Below the pieces are notes generated by a model, which was not told the DNA's origin, did not search any database, and worked only from the letters and a program-made list of their open reading frames with translations. A program made the translations under genes and the position numbers. A stretch of DNA of 52,349 nt from an uncultured Collinsella sp. (GTDB lineage Bacteria; Actinomycetota; Coriobacteriia; Coriobacteriales; Coriobacteriaceae): the NCBI GenBank assembly GCA_900542125.1, contig UQMO01000007.1, forward strand, positions 1 through 52,349, written 5' to 3'. Below are positions 41,716 through 48,346 of the stretch, piece after piece. The stretch's first letter is position 1. The number at the start of each line of letters is the position of its first letter.

Positions 41716-42513
41716 CTACTCAGCAAGTAGACGACGCAGCTCTTCTTCGACCGTGCACACGTAGCGGACACGGTCATTGACACCGCGCATGGTGGGGCTG
41801 CAGCTCTCCATCAGATAGGGATGGCCCACCACGTTGAGCATGTCGCGATCGTTTTCGTTATCTCCAAACGCCATCATTTCGTCAGGCGAGATCCCCAGTG
41901 CACGGCCATAATCGGCAAGCGCGGACCCCTTGCCCGAACCGAAACCGATAAAGTCCGTCCATTCGGTTCCCGACGTCATCACGTCAACACGGTCGCTAAA
42001 GAGGCACTCAAAATACTCCAGCGCCGCCGGCTGCTCCGCCTCGGGCGTCTGGAAGGCAATCTTAATGACATTCTCGTCAATGTCTTCGGGACGGTCGACT
42101 ACCGCCACATCACAATGGACCTCATAACGCAGGTGGTCGACAAACGCGTCGTTGCCGCTCATGGTGTAGAGGTGTCCCTCGCACGACAAGGTTACGTCGG
42201 CATGAGGATACGCAACCACGGCATTCGCGATATCCATGGCCAGATCGCGCTCCATGGCGCGCTTGACCACGGCACGTCCCTCGCTCATGACCAGGGCGCC
42301 GTTCTCGCACACGTAGCCAAGCTCATCGGCCACCGGGGCAAACAGGTAGCGCAGGCTCGCGTATTGGCGACCGCTCGCCGGCATAAACACGATACCGCGA
42401 CGATGCAGTTCATCGATGAGCTCAAAGGCCTCGGAACGCGGCTCGTGCTCCCCCGGATGCAGCAATGTGCCGTCCAAATCGCATGCAATCAGCTTGATTC
42501 CCTCAAGACCCAT
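41716..42513 (-). CDS. Cof-type HAD-IIB phosphatase
   Basis: The 265-residue protein begins IKLIACDLDGTLLHPGEH, has FMPASGRQYASL, CENGALVMSEG, and motif IV MMAFGDNENDRDMLN, the usual Cof set. It is convergent with the Fur-family gene with 15 bases between the stops. GGGGGAAA precedes the ATG at 42513; the 20-codon upstream extension is rejected. Substrate unknown. Confidence 0.87.
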   Translation of the reverse strand: MGLEGIKLIACDLDGTLLHPGEHEPRSEAFELIDELHRRGIVFMPASGRQYASLRYLFAPVADELGYVCENGALVMSEGRAVVKRAMERDLAMDIANAVVAYPHADVTLSCEGHLYTMSGNDAFVDHLRYEVHCDVAVVDRPEDIDENVIKIAFQTPEAEQPAALEYFECLFSDRVDVMTSGTEWTDFIGFGSGKGSALADYGRALGISPDEMMAFGDNENDRDMLNVVGHPYLMESCSPTMRGVNDRVRYVCTVEEELRRLLAE

Positions 42514-42544
42514 ATGTTTTCCCCCACAGCATCTCATCAACAGA

Positions 42545-42583
42545 AAGACGGACTTTGAATAGTTGCCTCTCAAAGTCCGTCTT
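42545..42583 (-). terminator. Hairpin terminator of the UreE-like/FKBP operon
   Basis: A perfect 14-base stem (42545-42558 with 42570-42583) is followed on the minus strand by TTTCTGTT. It lies 13 bases after the UreE-like stop. Confidence 0.7.
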
Positions 42584-42596
42584 ACTTATACGCACG

Positions 42597-43175
42597 TTAA
42601 CCGCGCGCCTTCTTTACGATCGTAAAGTCTGGAGCCATGCTCACAACGGCATCCGCCGCACTCGACGCAAAGCGCCGGTCCGAATCGAGTTCACGGATAA
42701 CCCTCGAGAGCCGAACGCCCTCGACGCCCCGGAGCATGCGGCCCAAAACAGGCTGCACCGGCGTATACATGCGCACGGTATGCTCGTCCGAATCGCCTCG
42801 GAAAAGCGGCGCATGCATATTGCCGATCTCCCAGCACGCATGCGCGAGCGCAATCGGATCCATGCGGTCGACTTCGACCAAATAAACCTCGGCGCTGCGC
42901 AGGCGCACGACAACCGCCACGGGCACCACGCCCGAACGGTCAATGGCGAGCACGTCGCCGTCGGCAAGACGACCACCGTCGGTAGCATCCGGCCGAACAT
43001 CGATCGTGCGCCCCAGCTCCGTCACGCCCGCAAACGCGCATACATCAGCCTGGTCCCAATCGAGCAGTAGCTCGTCAACTTCAAAGACGCCGCCCAAATT
43101 CCGGCGGAGCAGGAGTTCATAGGACGGATCGTTGAGATTTCCCAAGCATGTCGTCGAAACCAAGCGCTCGGACAT
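42597..43175 (-). CDS. UreE-like metallochaperone-type protein, orphan
   Basis: The 192-residue protein has a UreE-like order: an N-terminal beta domain with LADGDVLAIDRSG, then DPIALAHACWEIGNMHAPLF (UreE: A..A..LGNRH) and VQPVLGRMLRGVEG (UreE: H..L..ML..LG). UreE delivers nickel to urease. The conserved His of the second helix is replaced by Gln/Pro here, and no His-rich tail exists. No urease gene is in the window. It starts three bases after the stop of a SlyD-like FKBP gene. The assignment is by motif order and remains moderate. Confidence 0.55.
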   Translation of the reverse strand: MSERLVSTTCLGNLNDPSYELLLRRNLGGVFEVDELLLDWDQADVCAFAGVTELGRTIDVRPDATDGGRLADGDVLAIDRSGVVPVAVVVRLRSAEVYLVEVDRMDPIALAHACWEIGNMHAPLFRGDSDEHTVRMYTPVQPVLGRMLRGVEGVRLSRVIRELDSDRRFASSAADAVVSMAPDFTIVKKARG

Positions 43176-43178
43176 ACT

Positions 43179-43607
43179 CTAACCCTCGACCTCGACGAGC
43201 TCGATATCAAAGTTGAGGTCCTTGCCGGCCAGCTCGTGGTTGGCGTCGAGCGTCACGGCCTCGGGCGTTACATCGATGACCACAGCAGGGACGGGCATAC
43301 CGCTCGGCGTGGACAGGAAAAGCTTCATGCCCTTCTCGATCTGCTCGATGTTGGGAACCTGTTCGGCCGGGAAGGTAATAACCATCTCGGGATTGTGCTC
43401 GCCGTAGGCATCGGCAGCCGGGATGTGCACGGTCTTCTTCTCGCCCACCTGCATGTCGACAACAGCGGCGTCGAAGCCCTTGATCATCTGACCGGCGCCG
43501 CAGGTGAACTCCAGCGGCTCGCCGCGATCGTAGGAGCTATCGAACTGCGTGCCGTCATCGAGCGTGCCGCGATAATGGGTCTTGACTTTCTTGCCCTGGT
43601 TGGACAT
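43179..43607 (-). CDS. SlyD-like FKBP-type peptidyl-prolyl isomerase
   Basis: The 142-residue protein has VKTHYRGTLDDGTQFDSS, EPLEFTCGAGQMIKGFDAAV, VGEKKTVHIPAADAYGEHNP and VTLDANHELAGKDLNFDIEL. The insert-in-flap layout and NHELAGK ending are typical of SlyD. SlyD combines prolyl isomerase, chaperone and, through a His/Cys-rich tail, nickel binding. That tail is absent here; the chain stops at VEVEG. GGAGG lies before the ATG. It is followed directly by a UreE-like gene. Confidence 0.88.
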   Translation of the reverse strand: MSNQGKKVKTHYRGTLDDGTQFDSSYDRGEPLEFTCGAGQMIKGFDAAVVDMQVGEKKTVHIPAADAYGEHNPEMVITFPAEQVPNIEQIEKGMKLFLSTPSGMPVPAVVIDVTPEAVTLDANHELAGKDLNFDIELVEVEG

Positions 43608-43727
43608 GGTAACCTCCGTGATAAGGGCGGCGCACAACGCGGGCCGCCGTGAACATATGGCGCTAACTATACCCTAGTCATACAATTCAATGACAGTTTG
43701 CAAAGAAACGCTGCAACCGGAGGAACC

Positions 43728-44741
43728 ATGGCATATCCCGTATTTGACCTACACTGCGACACCGCCGACCGAATCGGCTGGGCCACGCTCGATCTCGACC
43801 TGCGCTTTACCGCCGGCACCGACGGTTATTTCCCCGGCGACGAAACGCATCCGCAAGATTTCGACCTCATCGAGGGCAACGCCTGCGCCATCTCGCTCGC
43901 AAAGATCGGCAACACGCCGTGGGCACAGTGCTTCGCCACGTTTGTCCCCGATGAGATTCCCACCGCCCACGCCGCGCGCTTCCAGGCGCAGATCATGGCG
44001 CATATGAGCGGCCAGGCAATGCTCAACCACGACCGCATGGTCAACGTACGCAGCGCGGCAGACATTCGCCCCGCGCTCAAAGACGGCAAGGTCGCCTGCA
44101 TCCACACCATCGAAAACGCCACGTTCTTTGCCGAGGACCCCGCGCTGATCGAGGTGCTCAAGAGCTTGGGCGTACTCATGTCATCACTCAGCTGGAACGC
44201 GCAGGGACCGCTCGCGAGCGGCCACGACACCCACGCCGGCCTCACCGCCGCCGGCATCGAGGCGCTTACGCAGATGGAGCACGCTGGCATGGTGCTCGAC
44301 GTCTCCCACCTCAACGATGAGTGCTTTGACGAGGTCGCCGCCCGCGCCACGCGTCCCTTCGTCGCCAGCCACTCCAACTCCCGTGCGGTTTGCGGCGCCA
44401 AACGCAACCTTACCGACGACCAGTTCCGCACCATCCGCGACATGGGTGGCATCGTCGGCCTCAACTACTGCAGCGAGTTCCTTTCCAACGACGCAACCGA
44501 CAAGACCGCCGCAGACGTCACCTTCGACCAGCTGGCGGCACATATCGAGCACTGGCTCGACCTGGGCGGCGAGGACGTCATCGCGCTCGGCGGCGACTGG
44601 GACGGCGCCACGGTGCCCGCTTTCCTCTCCGATGCCAGCAAGATGCCCGAGTTCCAGAACATGCTTTCCAAGCATTTTGGCAAGACCGTGATGCAAAAGC
44701 TCTGCAGCGACAACGCGCTTGCCTTCTTTGAGCGTTATTAA
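43728..44741 (+). CDS. Membrane dipeptidase family (M19) zinc peptidase
   Basis: The 337-residue TIM-barrel peptidase opens VFDLHCDTADRIGW (metal HxD), has VACIHTIENATFF with the bridging Glu, MVLDVSHLNDECF, FVASHSNSRAVCG and VIALGGDWDGATVP, the M19 motifs in order. Relatives split dipeptides, including those with a D-residue. No signal peptide is present, so it is cytoplasmic. GGAGG precedes the ATG. Confidence 0.92.
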   Translation: MAYPVFDLHCDTADRIGWATLDLDLRFTAGTDGYFPGDETHPQDFDLIEGNACAISLAKIGNTPWAQCFATFVPDEIPTAHAARFQAQIMAHMSGQAMLNHDRMVNVRSAADIRPALKDGKVACIHTIENATFFAEDPALIEVLKSLGVLMSSLSWNAQGPLASGHDTHAGLTAAGIEALTQMEHAGMVLDVSHLNDECFDEVAARATRPFVASHSNSRAVCGAKRNLTDDQFRTIRDMGGIVGLNYCSEFLSNDATDKTAADVTFDQLAAHIEHWLDLGGEDVIALGGDWDGATVPAFLSDASKMPEFQNMLSKHFGKTVMQKLCSDNALAFFERY

Positions 44742-44757
44742 TTTCACATCCCTTGAG

Positions 44758-44793
44758 CGGGCCGGCATGCCGAACGGTCGACATGCCGGCCCG
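44758..44793 (+). terminator. Strong hairpin after the dipeptidase gene
   Basis: Perfect 12-base arms CGGGCCGGCATG (44758-44769) and CATGCCGGCCCG (44782-44793) surround a 12-base loop. The following TCCCC is not a real T-run, so termination may be partial. Confidence 0.5.
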
Positions 44794-44815
44794 TCCCCAA
44801 TCTGAAGGACCGCTT

Positions 44816-45592
44816 TTGACGCAGCAATTTACGATTACCGTATCCCGACCGGATGGCACATCCATCCCCGTCGTCGTTACCAAAAAGCGCGTCAAGAACT
44901 TCAACCTACGCGTCACATCGAGCGGTGAGGTCCACGCCAGTGCACCGCTCGGCGCCAGCCGCGAGCGTATCGAAGCGTTTGTGAAGCGCAACAGCGCCTG
45001 GATTATCAGCCGGCTTGCCCAGCGCGAGCAACGTCAGGCGACGGCGCGAGAGCCGCTCAGCCCCTCGTCCATCATTGCACTTTGGGGCAAGCCCATCACG
45101 GTACAAGATGCGCTCGATCACAACTTTAAGTCACCCGCACCGCGGCCCAAGCAGGCCACCTTCGCAAGTTTTATAGGTGCCGACAAATCGAACGAACGCC
45201 CACAGGCCAAGCGGCGCGCAACCCTCGACGGCCTGACGTCCGATGAGCTCCAGACCCGCATCGACCAACTCTATGCATCCGAGGTCACCACGGCGCTGCG
45301 CGATATGGTACGCGCGTACGAAATCGCAATGGGTGTCGCCGTTTCCCGCGTTTCCGTACGTAGCATGAAAACGCGTTGGGGCTCATGCACGCCCAAATCC
45401 GGTGCCGTTCGCATCGCACGCGAACTTGCCGCCTATCCCATCGAGTGTCTCGGCATGGTTGTCGCCCACGAGCTCGTCCACCTGCTCGAGCCAAGCCACA
45501 ATCAGCGGTTTCACGCCCTGCTCGACACGTACTGTCCCAACAATAGAGCTCTATCGCAGCGGCTCAAGCAGCCGCCCATAGAGACGTATTAG
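44816..45592 (+). CDS. YgjP-like (DUF45/SprT-related) zinc metallopeptidase
   Basis: The 258-residue protein has KKRVKNFNLRVTSSGEVHAS at the front, SVRSMKTRWGSCTPKSGAVR and LGMVVAHELVHLLEPSHNQRF, where HELVH and the downstream His form the zinc site typical of YgjP/DUF45. A charged insert (about residues 100-145) separates the parts. The start chosen is TTG at 44816 with GAAGGA seven bases upstream; in-frame ATGs further upstream overlap the hairpin. It converges on folB with six bases between stops. The physiological substrate is unknown. Confidence 0.85.
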   Translation: MTQQFTITVSRPDGTSIPVVVTKKRVKNFNLRVTSSGEVHASAPLGASRERIEAFVKRNSAWIISRLAQREQRQATAREPLSPSSIIALWGKPITVQDALDHNFKSPAPRPKQATFASFIGADKSNERPQAKRRATLDGLTSDELQTRIDQLYASEVTTALRDMVRAYEIAMGVAVSRVSVRSMKTRWGSCTPKSGAVRIARELAAYPIECLGMVVAHELVHLLEPSHNQRFHALLDTYCPNNRALSQRLKQPPIETY

Positions 45593-45598
45593 AACCGG

Positions 45599-46084
45599 TT
45601 AGCGCACGCGCTCGATCTCGACGCCGCAGCTTGCCAGGGGAAGACCGACGGGAGCCCAAGGCTTATCGAGCTTAACACGCACGCCAAGCAGCAAGGGGTA
45701 ACGACGCAGCAGCATCTGGGCCACACCCTCGGCTGCCGCCTCGATGAGTTTAAACGTATGCTCGCGCAGATAGCCATCGACATCGTGGCACACCGAGCCG
45801 TAGTCAATCGAAGCGTCCAGGTTATCGTGCTCCCCCGCTGCACGCAGGTCGGCATAGAGCACCAAGGACACGATGAACTTCTGGCCCAGCGCATTCTCTT
45901 CGGGATACACGCCGTGGTTGGCAAAGACCTCGAGACCGTCGATAGTAATGCGGTCAGCATGGCGCAGATCGTCATAACTCACGTGGGGCACCGCCGTTGC
46001 GGTGGATATTTCGCCCCTTCCACGGCGGGCGAGCTCGGCACCTTCAGTCTTGGTTGCATTCTCGGGCAGTTTCTTGTTGCTCAT
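45599..46084 (-). CDS. folB: Dihydroneopterin aldolase
   Basis: Residues about 40-161 form FolB: DRITIDGLEVFANHGVYPEE contains the HGV..E substrate-binding pattern, KFIVSLVLYADL, DASIDYGSVCHDV, and KLIEAAAEGVAQMLL, then VRVKLDKPWAPVG with the catalytic Lys. The first 40 residues are an extra low-similarity extension. FolB converts dihydroneopterin to 6-hydroxymethyl-dihydropterin in folate synthesis. GGAGA precedes the ATG. It lies in a folE-HD-folB cluster. Confidence 0.92.
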   Translation of the reverse strand: MSNKKLPENATKTEGAELARRGRGEISTATAVPHVSYDDLRHADRITIDGLEVFANHGVYPEENALGQKFIVSLVLYADLRAAGEHDNLDASIDYGSVCHDVDGYLREHTFKLIEAAAEGVAQMLLRRYPLLLGVRVKLDKPWAPVGLPLASCGVEIERVR

Positions 46085-46127
46085 CGCGATCGTCTCCTTC
46101 GTTTAGAACCCCGACCGCGCAAACTAA

Positions 46128-46709
46128 CTACACGCGAATCGACAGGTTCTTTTTATCATCGCTCCAGTTGCAAGCATTGCGCGCGGGGCATGCAAAGCAG
46201 GCGCGCGACGCTTTGTCGGCTGCATAGAGCAGACGCTCAAGCGGTTGGCTGTTCACACGCAGCTTTCGATGGCCCAGAATGGCCGTCTTAATGGCTGCGG
46301 CATCGGCCGGCTCAAACGCCACATCATCGGGCATGCCGCCGAGAATCGCATCAGCGACGCGTTCGCTTGCAACATCATGGGATATACCCGATTCATACTG
46401 TTCATCTTTGCCGATATCGTGAAGAAGTGCCGTGGCGTAGATGACCTCACGGTCAAATTCGAGCTGTTCCTCGAGATTCTTGATCCACATAATGCGAGCG
46501 ACATCGAGAAGATGGTCAATACCGTGGCGGCAGAAGATGCGCCCCGATTCCAACTGTGCAATGTTACCCAGGTGCCGCCGGAACAGCCCGTTGGCGCAAA
46601 TGTAATCAATGCGAGGCATGGCACCAAAGGGAGCCAAGCCCGAAGCCATAAAGCCGCGACGCGACGTCCCCTCATCGGTCTTCGATGTAAAGTCGTTGAC
46701 GACCCTCAT
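46128..46709 (-). CDS. HD-domain phosphohydrolase in the folate cluster
   Basis: The 193-residue protein has an HD domain: RHGIDHLLDVARIMWI (first His), ATALLHDIGKDEQYE (the HD pair), ISHDVASERVADAI, and AIKTAILGHRK, followed by LLYAADKASRACFACPARNAC with several Cys near the C-terminus. HD proteins cleave phosphomonoesters, nucleotides or pyrophosphates. It starts just after the folE stop and precedes folB. The dihydroneopterin triphosphate pyrophosphatase step has no assigned gene in the window, so this is a candidate; that is inference. Confidence 0.82.
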   Translation of the reverse strand: MRVVNDFTSKTDEGTSRRGFMASGLAPFGAMPRIDYICANGLFRRHLGNIAQLESGRIFCRHGIDHLLDVARIMWIKNLEEQLEFDREVIYATALLHDIGKDEQYESGISHDVASERVADAILGGMPDDVAFEPADAAAIKTAILGHRKLRVNSQPLERLLYAADKASRACFACPARNACNWSDDKKNLSIRV

Positions 46710-46710
46710 G

Positions 46711-47268
46711 CTAACGGCCCAGCATCCTAAAGAACCGCTCCTCGAGCGCGGGATCAGTCTCAAAGACGCCGCGGCGAGCGAGCGTCACGGTCTTGGTGCC
46801 GGGCTTTTGCACGCCGCGCATGGTCATGCACATATGCTCGGCTTCCATGAGCACAATCGCTCCCTGGGGAGCGAGATAATCCATGAGAGCGTCGGCAACC
46901 TGCGCACACAGCTGCTCCTGCAGCTGCAGACGGCGGGCATAAACCTCAACCGTGCGGGCGAGTTTGGAAAGCCCAGCCACCCGACCGTTAGGGATATAGC
47001 CAATGGCGGCCTTGCCATAAAACGGCAGCAAATGGTGCTCGCACAGCGAGTAGAACGTGATGTCGCGCTCGATAACCAAATCGTTCGAAGCGACGGCAAA
47101 GGTTTTGGACAGGTGCTCCTCGGCACTCTGGTCCATACCGCCGGCGATCTCACCATACATACGGGCAACGCGCGCCGGGGTCTCCAGCAGGCCCTCACGA
47201 GTTGGGTCCTCGCCTATGCCCTCAAGCAACAGCTTAATGGCGGCCTCGACTTTTTCCTGATCGATCAT
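46711..47268 (-). CDS. folE: GTP cyclohydrolase I
   Basis: The 185-residue enzyme has EGLLETPARVARMYGEI, FYSLCEHHLLPFYGKAAIGY (zinc Cys and His), LSKLARTVEVYARRLQLQEQ, and EAEHMCMTMRGVQKPGTKTV with the second zinc Cys. It makes dihydroneopterin triphosphate from GTP, the first step to folate. The ATG at 47268 has GAGG upstream. Its stop is next to the HD-protein start, and nrdG ends 66 bases upstream. Confidence 0.94.
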   Translation of the reverse strand: MIDQEKVEAAIKLLLEGIGEDPTREGLLETPARVARMYGEIAGGMDQSAEEHLSKTFAVASNDLVIERDITFYSLCEHHLLPFYGKAAIGYIPNGRVAGLSKLARTVEVYARRLQLQEQLCAQVADALMDYLAPQGAIVLMEAEHMCMTMRGVQKPGTKTVTLARRGVFETDPALEERFFRMLGR

Positions 47269-47334
47269 CTGGGCCTCACTTTTCCGATTTTGCGTTCGCG
47301 CTATGGTACCACGCCCTTTGGCATCGGCCACAAG

Positions 47335-47916
47335 CTACATAGTATGGGTCGAATAGACTGGATCGTCCCGCCAAAGTTCAACCGCATCACAAAGCGCAAC
47401 GCCCTCGCGCACAGCACGGGCGCGCGTGGCGTTCATATCAATCACGCGCTGATTGCTCGAGCCCCTAAAGCGCAACGAGATATCGTACAAATCCTGAACG
47501 AACGGGCCGTCCACCAACATGTCGAGGCAGGCCAGGATACGGTTCGTCACCTCGGTATGATGGCGACCGCCCGGCATAAGCTCCTCGAGCACGTCGCCGG
47601 TAAAGCACCAAATGGTCTTGCCCGACCCCGCGGGATAGGCCGCACGCACGCGTTCGATAAAGTCAACAAGCCCCACCTGATTCTCGGGCTCCATAGGCTC
47701 GCCGCCCAGAATCGTCAGGCCGTCAATAAAGGGATGATCGAGGCTCTCGATAATCTTGTCCTCGACGGCACGATCAAAGGGCTCGCCCGCAGCAAAGTCC
47801 CACGCAACAGAGTTAAAGCAATTCTTGCACCCACGACGGCACCCACTCACAAACAGAGAAGTACGAACGCCTTCTCCATCAGCAATGTCGAAATACTTAA
47901 TGTTCGCGTAGTTCAT
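47335..47916 (-). CDS. nrdG: Anaerobic ribonucleotide reductase activating protein (radical SAM)
   Basis: The 193-residue protein has IADGEGVRTSLFVSGCRRGC and then KNCFN, which gives the CxxxCxxC iron-sulfur motif, GLTILGGEPMEPENQ with the GGE SAM-binding motif, and KTIWCFTG. It generates the glycyl radical on NrdD. AAAGG lies before the ATG at 47916, immediately next to the arm of a long inverted repeat (47931-48020). nrdD is upstream on the same strand across a 430-base spacer. Confidence 0.94.
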   Translation of the reverse strand: MNYANIKYFDIADGEGVRTSLFVSGCRRGCKNCFNSVAWDFAAGEPFDRAVEDKIIESLDHPFIDGLTILGGEPMEPENQVGLVDFIERVRAAYPAGSGKTIWCFTGDVLEELMPGGRHHTEVTNRILACLDMLVDGPFVQDLYDISLRFRGSSNQRVIDMNATRARAVREGVALCDAVELWRDDPVYSTHTM

Positions 47917-47930
47917 AGGTAACCTTTCTG

Positions 47931-48020
47931 GGGGTCTGGAGTATATCATCCCGTCCTCAAACAGCTTCGCTCGCTGCGCTCGCTGCAGAACTGCGGGCGG
48001 GACGATATACTCCAGACCCC
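47931..48020. repeat. 26-base-arm inverted repeat next to the nrdG ribosome site
   Basis: Arms 47931-47947 and 48004-48020 are perfect reverse complements over 17 bases and continue, after one mismatch, for eight more pairs (47949-47956 with 47995-48002, one G-U). The 38-base loop contains a repeated CGCTCGCTG. One arm lies four bases from the nrdG ribosome site. Confidence 0.85.
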
Positions 48021-48029
48021 TCGCGAGCG

Positions 48030-48136
48030 ATACTCGGTGAACAAAGCGAACATCGAGTATAGGGTTCGAGGTCTAATAAATACTGAGTTGCAGCTCAACC
48101 GACTTCGCAAGCAAAGCGTTGTTGCAAGTCAACTCA
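48030..48136. repeat. Two smaller inverted repeats in the nrd spacer
   Basis: ATACTCG (48030-48036) pairs with CGAGTAT (48054-48060). TGAGTTG (48084-48090) pairs with CAACTCA (48130-48136). Both are short but perfect, and they lie between the two large inverted repeats. Confidence 0.5.
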
Positions 48137-48199
48137 TTTCCGCTAAGAACTTCGAGGAGTGAGCAGACCGCATGCTGCATCTCAGCTACATCAACTTGG

Positions 48200-48333
48200 C
48201 CGCCCCGTAGCGAGGCCCCGGACCTTTGCTCGATATGAGTTCCGCACGAACAGGAGGCGCCAGTGGCGCCTCCGTCGTGAGCCAGGACTGTCCGAAATAG
48301 CGAGTAAAGGTCCGGGGCCTCGCTACGGGGCGG
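48200..48333. repeat. 28-base-arm nested inverted repeat after nrdD
   Basis: Arms 48200-48227 and 48306-48333 are perfect over 28 GC-rich bases. Inside lie CACGA/TCGTG (48245-48249 with 48275-48279) and GGAGGCGCC/GGCGCCTCC (48253-48261 with 48265-48273). It begins 13 bases after the nrdD stop. No T-run follows on the minus strand. Confidence 0.88.
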
Positions 48334-48346
48334 TCTGGAATGACTA

